Assembly: GCA_030683195.1 (NCBI GenBank)
Contig: JAUXQA010000114.1
Location: forward strand, 1 to 6,871
Source of the DNA: Rhodoferax sp.
Lineage (GTDB): Bacteria > Pseudomonadota > Gammaproteobacteria > Burkholderiales > Burkholderiaceae_C
Reading direction: 5' to 3'
Length of the DNA: 6,871 nucleotides
Each line of letters opens with the position of its first letter. Within the stretch, counting starts at the first letter, position 1. Shown here in pieces: positions 1 to 6,131 of the stretch. Made by a program: the position numbers and the translations under genes. The notes under the pieces are model-generated. The model did not search any database, had not been told where the DNA came from, and was given only the letters and a program-made list of their open reading frames with translations.

Positions 1-1695
1 GCCAGCAACGGCAGCATGTGGACCGTGCCCGACTTCAAGGGCAAAGCCAAGGCGTTTCAGGCGCGTGGTGGCCAGCTCATCGTGATCGACCCGCGCCGGA
101 CCGAGACCGCGGCCATCGCCGACGCGCACCACTTCATTCGCCCCGGCGCCGATGTATTTTTGCTGGCGGCCATGGTGCACACCCTGTTTGCCGAAGAACT
201 GGTGACGCTGGGTCGGGTGGCGCAGTGGGTGAACGGAGTGGACGAGGTGAAGGCAGCGATTACGCCCTTCGCGCCCGAGGTGGTGGCTGCGCGCTGCGGC
301 ATGAACGCCGATACCATCCGCGTACTGGCGCGCCAGCTGGCCCGCACCCCACGCGCCGCGGTATATGCCCGCATTGGCACTTGCACCCAGGAATACGGCA
401 CGCTGGCCAGCTGGCTGGTGGATGTGCTCAACACGCTGACCGGGCACCTGGACATGGAAGGCGGCATGCTGTTTGCCAAGTCGGCCGCCTTTGCCAGCAA
501 CACCGCGGGCAAACCGGGTGTGGGCAAGGGCGTGAGCACCGGCCGCCACCATGCGCGTGTGAGTGGCGCGCCCGAGGTGTATGGCGAACTACCCATCACC
601 TGCCTGGCCGAAGAAATTGAAACGCCGGGCGAAGGCCAAATCCGCGCCCTCATCACCGTGGCCACCAACCCCGTGCTCTCCAGCCCCAACGGCCCGCGCC
701 TCTCAGCCGCGCTGGAGCAGCTGGACTTCATGGTGAGCCTGGACATTTACCTGAATGAGACCACACGCCATGCCGACGTGATCCTGCCCGGCCTCTCGCC
801 GCTGGAAGACCTGCACTACGACGTGGCGTTTCCCCAGCTGTCGTGGCGCAACCATGCACGCTACAGCCCGCCCGTATTGCCACGCCCCGAGGGCCAGCCG
901 GACGAATGGCAAACGCTGCTGAAGATCGCCGCCATCGTCCAAGGCAAAGGCGCGCAGGCGGATGCCAACGCGCTGGACGACGCCCAGTTTGAAGAAGACG
1001 CCCAGCGCATGTTCGGCCCGCACGCGGCGGCCATCGTGGCAGCGACCCAAGGCCTGCGCGGCCCGAAGCGCACGCTGGATGTGGCGCTGCGCAGCGGCCC
1101 CTATGGCGACCAGTTCGGTCAGAAGCCAGAAGGTCTGAACCTGGCCAAGGTGATGGCGGCCAGCGACAGCGGCGGCATTGACCTGGGTGAGCTGCAGCCC
1201 CGTATCCCCGAAATGCTGCGTACACCGAGCGGCAAGGTGGAACTGGCACCAGCGCTCTTGCTACAAGATTTGCAGCGCGCTGCGCATGATCTGCGCCGGC
1301 CAGCGCCCGATTTGGTCATCATTGGCCGACGCGATGTGCGCACCAACAACAGCTGGATGCACAACCTGCCCACACTGGCCAAAGGCCCGTTCCGCTGCAC
1401 CGCCCTGGTCCACCCGGATGACGCGGCCCGCCATGGTGTGACCGACGGCGCGCTGGCCACCTTGCGCAACGGACCGCGCAGCGTGCAGGCCCAGGTGCAG
1501 ATCAGCGACCAAATGATGCCCGGCGTAGTGAGCCTGCCGCACGGCTGGGGCCACAACCTGCCCGGCGCCCAGCTCAGTGTGGCCGCCGAGCGCCCCGGCG
1601 CCAATATCAACGCCTTGCTGGACGACCAGTTGCGCGATCCACTGTCGGGCAACGCGGTGTTGGGGGGCGTGGCGATTTCGATGGAAGCAGCGTAG
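1..1695 (+). CDS. Molybdopterin-dependent oxidoreductase, 3' part (5' end outside window)
   Basis: C-terminal 564 residues of a molybdenum/tungsten bis-MGD oxidoreductase of the formate dehydrogenase / nitrate reductase / BisC superfamily. The frame is open back to base 1, and the ATG at 16 lies inside a conserved block (SNGSMWTVPDFKG, then GGQLIVIDPRRTETA, the cofactor-binding Rossmann-like region), so it is not the true start. From family length I infer that about 150-200 N-terminal residues are missing, including any 4Fe-4S cysteine motif and the Mo ligand. Further family marks are a GxCxQEYGTLASW stretch, NPVLSSPNG near residue 224, LNETTRHADVILPG from residue 251, and a C-terminal dinucleotide-binding domain from about 437 to 555 (IIGRRDVRTNNSWMHN, then LPHGWGHN). 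The substrate cannot be read from this part. No partner subunit gene follows; the next gene is a cyclase 53 bases downstream with its own putative promoter. The family call is secure; the specific activity is unknown. Confidence 0.92.
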   Translation, partial: ASNGSMWTVPDFKGKAKAFQARGGQLIVIDPRRTETAAIADAHHFIRPGADVFLLAAMVHTLFAEELVTLGRVAQWVNGVDEVKAAITPFAPEVVAARCGMNADTIRVLARQLARTPRAAVYARIGTCTQEYGTLASWLVDVLNTLTGHLDMEGGMLFAKSAAFASNTAGKPGVGKGVSTGRHHARVSGAPEVYGELPITCLAEEIETPGEGQIRALITVATNPVLSSPNGPRLSAALEQLDFMVSLDIYLNETTRHADVILPGLSPLEDLHYDVAFPQLSWRNHARYSPPVLPRPEGQPDEWQTLLKIAAIVQGKGAQADANALDDAQFEEDAQRMFGPHAAAIVAATQGLRGPKRTLDVALRSGPYGDQFGQKPEGLNLAKVMAASDSGGIDLGELQPRIPEMLRTPSGKVELAPALLLQDLQRAAHDLRRPAPDLVIIGRRDVRTNNSWMHNLPTLAKGPFRCTALVHPDDAARHGVTDGALATLRNGPRSVQAQVQISDQMMPGVVSLPHGWGHNLPGAQLSVAAERPGANINALLDDQLRDPLSGNAVLGGVAISMEAA

Positions 1696-1708
1696 CGGCC
1701 ATGCCCCA

Positions 1709-1723
1709 GGGGGAGCCCCCCCC
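1709..1723 (+). terminator. Possible GC hairpin after the oxidoreductase gene
   Basis: Fourteen bases after the TAG, a run of five G is followed by AG and a run of eight C. It can fold into a short GC stem with a tight 4-base loop. There is no T-tract, so an intrinsic terminator is only a weak suggestion. The C8 run is also a homopolymer lying just upstream of the cyclase A promoter box. Confidence 0.2.
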
Positions 1724-1733
1724 ACTCGCCGCG

Positions 1734-1742
1734 TGACATACT
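1734..1742 (+). promoter_or_regulatory. Putative extended -10 promoter of cyclase A, leaderless start
   Basis: TGACATACT fits an extended -10 element (TGn followed by CATACT, 4 of 6 to TATAAT). It ends six bases before the A of the ATG at 1749, so the expected transcription start falls at the start codon. I see no Shine-Dalgarno sequence between them and no good -35. The same box is kept at the same distance before cyclase B (4911-4919) although flanking bases differ, which is the main reason to call it. It could instead be a protein-binding site or simply residual duplication homology. Confidence 0.4.
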
Positions 1743-1748
1743 GAGCCC

Positions 1749-2939
1749 ATGCGGTGGAAATCTCACTCCCTATTGATAGGTGTTGGGCTGCTCGCGGTGG
1801 CGCAATTGGGCGTTGTTGCGGCGTGCGTAGCGTCGCTTGTAGGGTTTGGCAGTGGCTGGGCTCCGCTGGCGGGTGCGGTGGTGAGCATGCTGCTCTTGAA
1901 TGTGGGCCTGGTGTTGCTCTACCAGCACCTCAAGGACCAGAAAGAATCCTCGCGTCGCCTGCGCCTGCTGGCCGAGATGAATGTGCGGGTGAACCGCGAG
2001 ATTCTGCTCAACGAAGACATCGAGGCCATCTACCGCACCATCCTCGATTACCTGTTCCAAATATTCAACAAAGCTAGCGGCGGTTCTGTTCAGGTTTTGG
2101 AAGACAACGGTTACTTCTCGATCGCGACATGCCGGGGTTTTACGGAGGAATTTGTCAGCAAATTTCACCTCCGGCTGGAGGATAGTTTTTTATACCAAGC
2201 TACTGGCGGCAACATCAAGGACACCCGCCTATTCACTAGCAAAGACTTCCAACGCATTGAAACTTTTTTCCAGCCTGGCGAATGGAAGTTCAGGTCGGTC
2301 ATCAACGCGCCAATATTTGTTGGGGACCGCCTCTTTGGCGCCTTGAGCCTGGACTCCGCCGTTGCCGATACCTACAACATGGACGACGTCCAGATCGTGG
2401 ACCAATTTCGCACACAAATTGAGATTGCATTGCTGGCGCGCGAGCGCTACACCACCAACATCCAGCGCTACCAGGTGGACGCACTCACCGGACTGTTCAC
2501 ACGGCGCTACTTCGAGGACTTGCTAAAGGTGTCGCTGGACCGGGCACTGCGCCAGCAAGAATCGTTTGTGTTGGCCCTGTTTGATGTGGACGACCTCAAG
2601 AGCGCCAATGACAGCCTGGGCCACCTGGCAGGTGACCAGATGCTGCTGGCCATTGCCAATGAATTGCGTGCGTCGTGCCGCTACTCGGACATCATGGGCC
2701 GGCTGGGGGGCGACGAGTTCATTGCCTGCTACTTCCAAAGCGAAATGCCGGTGATGGAGAAGAACATTGCCGGCATTCGCGCCAAGCTGCGCGCCAAGCC
2801 CATGCGGCTGGGCGATGGTGAATGCCAGTTGTCCTTCAGCTATGGGCTGGCCACTTTTCCGGACGACGGAACCAGCCAGGACGCCCTGGTGGCCGCTGCC
2901 GACAAACGCCTGTACGCCATGAAATCAGATAACAAATAA
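1749..2939 (+). CDS. Membrane-anchored GAF-GGDEF diguanylate cyclase, copy A
   Basis: Predicted to make cyclic di-GMP from two GTP at the inner membrane. Of 396 residues, about 7-34 and 37-58 form two hydrophobic segments (a membrane hairpin with both ends cytoplasmic). Residues about 60-80 are a basic helical linker, about 82-230 a GAF sensory domain (ending GDRLFGALSLDS...YNMDDVQIVDQFRTQIEIALLA), and about 243-395 a GGDEF domain. The catalytic motif GGDEF is at 320-324, the metal/GTP loop FDVDDLKSANDSLGHLAGD is complete, and R311-x-x-D314 sits five residues before GGDEF, the position of the product-inhibition I-site. Activity and feedback inhibition should therefore be intact. The ligand of the GAF domain is unknown. 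The ATG at 1749 is chosen because MRWKSH matches MWWKSH of copy B. No Shine-Dalgarno is visible. Bases 2041-2280 (GAF) are only about 48% GC by hand count, lower than the matching part of copy B (about 57%). Confidence 0.95.
   Translation: MRWKSHSLLIGVGLLAVAQLGVVAACVASLVGFGSGWAPLAGAVVSMLLLNVGLVLLYQHLKDQKESSRRLRLLAEMNVRVNREILLNEDIEAIYRTILDYLFQIFNKASGGSVQVLEDNGYFSIATCRGFTEEFVSKFHLRLEDSFLYQATGGNIKDTRLFTSKDFQRIETFFQPGEWKFRSVINAPIFVGDRLFGALSLDSAVADTYNMDDVQIVDQFRTQIEIALLARERYTTNIQRYQVDALTGLFTRRYFEDLLKVSLDRALRQQESFVLALFDVDDLKSANDSLGHLAGDQMLLAIANELRASCRYSDIMGRLGGDEFIACYFQSEMPVMEKNIAGIRAKLRAKPMRLGDGECQLSFSYGLATFPDDGTSQDALVAAADKRLYAMKSDNK
2461..2939 (+). repeat. Near-identical GGDEF-coding segment, copy 1 (paired with 5642-6120)
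   Basis: This 479-base segment aligns without gaps to 5642-6120 with about 36 mismatches by hand count (about 92-93% identity). Many mismatches are in third codon positions and eleven cluster in the last 59 bases. Directly upstream (about 64 bases to 2460) identity falls to about 81%. It is the output half of a duplicated gene rather than a mobile element. Confidence 0.85.
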
Positions 2940-2941
2940 AC

Positions 2942-2990
2942 TCCAGCGCGATGACCGGGGCCACGGTGAAGTTGGCCTCGCTCACGCATA
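2942..2990 (+). pseudogene. Remnant of an AsmA-like gene (truncated duplicate of the gene at 6132)
   Basis: Bases 2945-2971 match 6249-6275, inside the AsmA-like gene, at 24 of 27 positions, and the next 15 bases match at 10. In frame this reads SAMTGATVKLASL, against SAMTGATVKVAAV in the intact gene. It starts 2-5 bases after the stop codon of cyclase A, whereas in the intact copy the same point lies about 130 bases after the stop of cyclase B. The start codon, membrane segment and everything up to SAM are therefore gone. The frame stays open to TAG at 3083-3085, but beyond about residue 15 I cannot align it with the intact protein. I read it as a deletion stub left after duplication of a cyclase plus AsmA-like pair. 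Confidence 0.55.
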
Positions 2991-3083
2991 CGGTGCCCGT
3001 TCAAAGGGACAACCAAGGCTTGATCTTTCGGTCCGATACGTTCAATATGGACTCAGAGACGGGATCAACCATTCCATATTTGT

Positions 3084-3091
3084 AGGGGAGG
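3084..3091 (+). promoter_or_regulatory. Ribosome binding site of the FimV-like gene
   Basis: AGGGGAGG lies just before the ATG at 3094. The AGGGG part is five bases from the start codon, GGAGG only two. It is the only strong Shine-Dalgarno sequence in the window and supports this start. It overlaps the TAG that closes the frame of the upstream remnant. Confidence 0.65.
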
Positions 3092-3093
3092 CG

Positions 3094-4845
3094 ATGGAGT
3101 TCAAAGCTGCGGCCCTTGGGGGGATTTTGTTAGTCCAAGCACTCAGCAGCTACGCGCTGACCTTGGGACCCCTACAGGGGAATGCGTGGTTGGGCCGGCG
3201 ACTGGACGTCTCTGTGGTGGCCAAGCTCGACGCGGGTCAATCGGCTTCCGCCGTGTGCGCGGCTGCCGAAGTCTTCCATGCCGACGTCCAAGTGGATAGC
3301 AGTCGGGTGCGTGTTGTCTCTGAGCCCACGGACAAGGCGAATGAAGTCACACTGCGAATCATCTCCTCCGCAGCGGTGGATGAGCCGGTGGTGACGGTCC
3401 GGTTGCGTGTGGGCTGTGAATCCGAAGTGGTGCGGCGCTACATCCTCCTGCCAGACGCCCCCACCGAAGTGGTCCCGGCATTGCCGCTTGCCCCGATGGT
3501 GGCCACGGCAGAAGCGCCCTTGGCACCGCGGGCTGAATTGTGGGAGTCCCCCGCAACGGCACCCGCTCCCGGCGCTCTCTCCAAATCCGCGCAGCAACCT
3601 AAAGATGTCCCCTCTGGCAGCGCGAAATCGACCGCATTGCAAAAGAGGACATCACCTGGCAATCCAGCGAACAAGGGGGATGCCAAACCGTCCAAACCCC
3701 TTGCCAAGGCACCACTGGCCACCGCCCCTCCCCCATCGGCTGCCAGCCCTGGGGCCGGGCGCGGAAAATTGACCCTAGAGGCGATGGTCCTGCCGGTGCA
3801 GGGCGCCACTGCCACGGAGCCCCTCGCAAATCCGGTGCCAACAGAAGAGTCAACACAGACCGCGCAGCGCATGGAGCTGCTTCAAGCCGAAATCAAAACC
3901 TTGCTGGACCAAGCGGCCCTCAATGCAGCCAGCCAGCGCGATTTGCTGGCCCGCTTGCAAAAAGCCGAAGAAGCCAGACTCCAAGATACGTTTGTCTATG
4001 GGTTTGCGGGCCTGCTGGCGCTGTGCTTGGTCGGGACGGTGGTGTACTTGCGACGCTCGGCGATGCAGATTCGTCTGCTGGAAAACGAACGCCTGGCCCG
4101 CGTGTTGAACATCGCACCCAGCCCCCCCCCACGGGAACAGGAGGTGCCGCCGGATTCTCCAGCGCCTGCAGCCTCCAGCACCGCCAGCCCGGAAGAAACG
4201 CACTGGCTGAACCTGGAAGAGCAAGGCATCAGCGTGATGAGGGATGGCCATCCCACAGGCCCCGCTGCGCTGGAACCCGCAGAGAAACGGCCCACGCTGA
4301 TGGGTGGCGCTGGCACCGGCCCTCTGGACTTCAATGCGGAAGACCAGTTGGCTTTGATCGACCAGGCACGGTTGTTTGTGCGGCTCGAAAAGACAGCCCA
4401 CGCCATTGACGTCCTGGAAGAGCGAATTCGAGTGAAGGCCGCAGACTGCCCTCTGGTGTTCCTGGAGCTCCTCAAGATCTCCAATGAATTCAGTTTGAAA
4501 GTTGACTTCCGGCAGTTTCGCGATGAAATTCAACAGGTTTTTAATATCGCCGTTCCCGAGTTCGCGTTGTTCAGGGCAGAGGGGCGGAAATTGGAGGGCT
4601 ACCCTGCGCTATCCCAACATCTTGCAAAACTCGGGCAGACGCCCCAAGCGCTGACGGAAATCGAGTCATGCATCGTGCTCAGCGCGTGGGGAAACCATAC
4701 CGAAGCACTGGATCTGGCGGCGTTTAAAGACCTGATCCAGCTGCACGGAGCCATCCTCAAGGCTCTGCAATTGTCGAACGGGGCCAGCAGTTCGACTGAG
4801 CCCGGCACTTCCGAAAGCCTGACTGACGTGGATGTGCCTTTGTGA
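3094..4845 (+). CDS. FimV-like polar hub / type IV pilus-associated membrane protein
   Basis: FimV/HubP-type proteins organise cell-pole machinery such as type IV pili. Of 583 residues: a signal peptide at about 1-21 (hydrophobic core, cut likely after SSYA); a FimV-like periplasmic domain at about 22-120 beginning LTLGPLQGNAWLGRRLDVSV, with two cysteines (55, 108) that may pair; a Pro/Ala/Lys-rich linker at about 121-250; a predicted coiled coil at about 255-298; one membrane helix at about 300-319; an acidic, proline-rich cytoplasmic linker; and a helical domain at about 410-560 (QLALIDQARLFVRLEKTAHAIDVLEERI, then LEGYPAL). From memory this last domain resembles the C-terminal region of FimV-family proteins in Comamonadaceae (EQQAEFFVVLGQDEAAIDLL type). 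I see no LysM domain, and the protein is shorter than typical FimV, so it may be a specialised paralogue. A C9 run at 4122-4130 falls in the cytoplasmic linker. It lies between two diguanylate cyclase genes, which suggests but does not show a c-di-GMP link. The family call is fairly firm, the role inferred. Confidence 0.78.
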   Translation: MEFKAAALGGILLVQALSSYALTLGPLQGNAWLGRRLDVSVVAKLDAGQSASAVCAAAEVFHADVQVDSSRVRVVSEPTDKANEVTLRIISSAAVDEPVVTVRLRVGCESEVVRRYILLPDAPTEVVPALPLAPMVATAEAPLAPRAELWESPATAPAPGALSKSAQQPKDVPSGSAKSTALQKRTSPGNPANKGDAKPSKPLAKAPLATAPPPSAASPGAGRGKLTLEAMVLPVQGATATEPLANPVPTEESTQTAQRMELLQAEIKTLLDQAALNAASQRDLLARLQKAEEARLQDTFVYGFAGLLALCLVGTVVYLRRSAMQIRLLENERLARVLNIAPSPPPREQEVPPDSPAPAASSTASPEETHWLNLEEQGISVMRDGHPTGPAALEPAEKRPTLMGGAGTGPLDFNAEDQLALIDQARLFVRLEKTAHAIDVLEERIRVKAADCPLVFLELLKISNEFSLKVDFRQFRDEIQQVFNIAVPEFALFRAEGRKLEGYPALSQHLAKLGQTPQALTEIESCIVLSAWGNHTEALDLAAFKDLIQLHGAILKALQLSNGASSSTEPGTSESLTDVDVPL

Positions 4846-4850
4846 TGGGC

Positions 4851-4868
4851 GGTGGCCTGGACGCCACC
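4851..4868 (+). terminator. Hairpin just after the FimV-like gene
   Basis: GGTGGC and GCCACC form a perfect 6-base stem around the loop CTGGAC, five bases after the TGA. There is no T-run after it, so it may be a weak or factor-assisted terminator, or an mRNA 3' end stabiliser. Its position between a stop codon and the next promoter box supports a transcript boundary. Confidence 0.35.
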
Positions 4869-4910
4869 TCGCAGGTCGGGCTACTACGGTGCAACCGGCT
4901 CCCCCGGGCA

Positions 4911-4919
4911 TGACATACT
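4911..4919 (+). promoter_or_regulatory. Putative extended -10 promoter of cyclase B, leaderless start
   Basis: TGACATACT is identical to the box before cyclase A and is followed by AAGTTCC and the ATG at 4927. The spacing puts the expected transcription start about at the ATG. There is no Shine-Dalgarno sequence and no clear -35. The box favours the ATG at 4927 over the in-frame GTG at 4852, because that longer start would lie upstream of the promoter. Confidence 0.4.
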
Positions 4920-4926
4920 AAGTTCC

Positions 4927-6120
4927 ATGTGGTGGAAATCTCATCCCCTCGGGGCAGGCTTTGGGTTGTTTGCGGCGGCGCAAGCGGGCGTTGTGGCTGC
5001 GGGCCTGGTTTCGTTGGTCTGGTTTGGCCGTGACTGGGCCCCGCTGGCCGCGGTGCTGGTGCTGAGCTTGGTGTTTTTGAATGGGGGCTTGTTGCTGGTG
5101 CACCGGCGTTTTGAAGCTCTGCAGGAGGCCTCGCGGCGCCTGAGCCTGTTGGCCGAGATGAATGTGCGGGTGAACCGCGAAATCCTCTTGAACGAGGACA
5201 TCGAGCTGATCTACCGCACCATCCTCAATTACCTGTTTAGCGTCTTCAACCGGGCCAGCACCGGCTCCATCTTGATTCTGGGGCCCGACGGTTACCTCAC
5301 CTTCGCCGCATCCCGCGGGTTCACCGAAGAGTTTGTGGCCAAGTTCCACCTGAAACTGGAAGACTGCTTTTTGTACCAAGCCACCGGTGGCGACATTCAG
5401 GAAACCCGGCTGATCACCACTGCGGACTTCCGGCGTATCGAAACCGTGTTCAAACCTGGGGAGTGGGAGTACAAGTCCGTCATCAGCGCGCCGCTGTTCA
5501 TTGGGGACCGGTTGTTCGGGATTCTGAACCTCGATTCCCCCGTGTCCGGCACCTACACCCCCCAGGACGTGTTGATCGTCGAGCAGTTCCGCACCCAGAT
5601 CGAGATTGGCCTGCTGGCCCGCGAGCGTTACACCACCAACATCAAGCGCTACCAGGTGGACGCACTCACCGGACTATTCACACGGCGCTACTTCGAGGAC
5701 TTGCTAAAGGTGTCGCTGGACCGGGCGCAGCGCCAGCAAGAATCGTTTGTGCTGGCACTGTTTGATGTGGACGACCTCAAGGGCACCAACGACAGCCTGG
5801 GCCACCTGGCGGGTGACCAGATGCTGCTGGCCATTGCCAACGAACTGCGAGCCTCGTGCCGCTACTCGGACATCATTGGCCGGCTGGGCGGCGACGAGTT
5901 CATTGCCTGCTACTTCCAAAGTGAAATGCCAGTGATGGAGAAGAACATTGCCGGCATTCGCACCAAGCTGCGGGCCAAGCCCATGCGCCTGGGCGATGGT
6001 GAATGCCGGTTGTCCTTCAGTTATGGGCTGGCCACCTTTCCAGACGACGGAACCAGCCAGGACGCCCTGATCGCTGTCGCGGACAAACGCCTGTACGCCA
6101 TGAAATCGGACACCCCATAA
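4927..6120 (+). CDS. Membrane-anchored GAF-GGDEF diguanylate cyclase, copy B
   Basis: Paralogue of the cyclase at 1749 with the same layout in 397 residues: membrane hairpin at about 8-59, helical linker, GAF domain at about 83-231, GGDEF domain at about 244-396. GGDEF is at 321-325, R312-x-x-D315 is the I-site, and FDVDDLKGTNDSLGHLAGD is complete, so it should make c-di-GMP under product inhibition. The GGDEF part differs from copy A at only about a dozen residues, while the N-terminal 230 are roughly two thirds identical by eye, with the membrane segments most changed. The two proteins should thus have the same output but different input. The frame opens at a GTG at 4852, adding 25 residues (proline- and glycine-rich, not membrane-like). 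I prefer the ATG at 4927, which gives MWWKSH aligned with MRWKSH of copy A. The AsmA-like gene starts 11 bases after the stop, so the two are probably co-transcribed. Confidence 0.95.
   Translation: MWWKSHPLGAGFGLFAAAQAGVVAAGLVSLVWFGRDWAPLAAVLVLSLVFLNGGLLLVHRRFEALQEASRRLSLLAEMNVRVNREILLNEDIELIYRTILNYLFSVFNRASTGSILILGPDGYLTFAASRGFTEEFVAKFHLKLEDCFLYQATGGDIQETRLITTADFRRIETVFKPGEWEYKSVISAPLFIGDRLFGILNLDSPVSGTYTPQDVLIVEQFRTQIEIGLLARERYTTNIKRYQVDALTGLFTRRYFEDLLKVSLDRAQRQQESFVLALFDVDDLKGTNDSLGHLAGDQMLLAIANELRASCRYSDIIGRLGGDEFIACYFQSEMPVMEKNIAGIRTKLRAKPMRLGDGECRLSFSYGLATFPDDGTSQDALIAVADKRLYAMKSDTP
5642..6120 (+). repeat. Near-identical GGDEF-coding segment, copy 2 (paired with 2461-2939)
   Basis: Partner of the segment at 2461-2939, ungapped, with about 36 mismatches in 479 bases. 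The two direct copies are 3181 bases apart. Recombination between them would delete the FimV-like gene and leave one hybrid cyclase in front of the intact AsmA-like gene. Confidence 0.85.
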
Positions 6121-6131
6121 ATTGTTGCGCC

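Noticed and set aside
16..18. ATG at 16 as the start of the oxidoreductase
   Set aside because: Conserved family sequence continues upstream in frame to the window edge, so the gene is cut by the window and this ATG is internal.
57..1766. Long open frames on the - strand and in the other + frames across the oxidoreductase
   Set aside because: They are by-products of high GC in third positions: no recognisable domains, no start signals, and they overlap a gene with clear family motifs.
3020..3048. Promoter before the FimV-like gene (TTGATC, 17 bases, CAATAT)
   Set aside because: The -35 is 4 of 6 but the -10 only 3 of 6; too weak to list, although some promoter in this gap would be plausible.
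2951..3085. 44-residue reading frame as a small gene
   Set aside because: There is no ribosome binding site before 2951, and its first residues match the inside of the AsmA-like protein, so a gene remnant explains it better.
4852..4926. GTG start giving cyclase B 25 extra N-terminal residues
   Set aside because: The extension is proline- and glycine-rich, has no counterpart in copy A, overlaps a hairpin and the promoter box, and the ATG at 4927 aligns with the copy A start.
6003..6131. Longer start for the AsmA-like gene
   Set aside because: It would overlap the cyclase B coding region by 118 bases in another frame and place 43 arginine-rich residues before a good membrane anchor starting at 6132.
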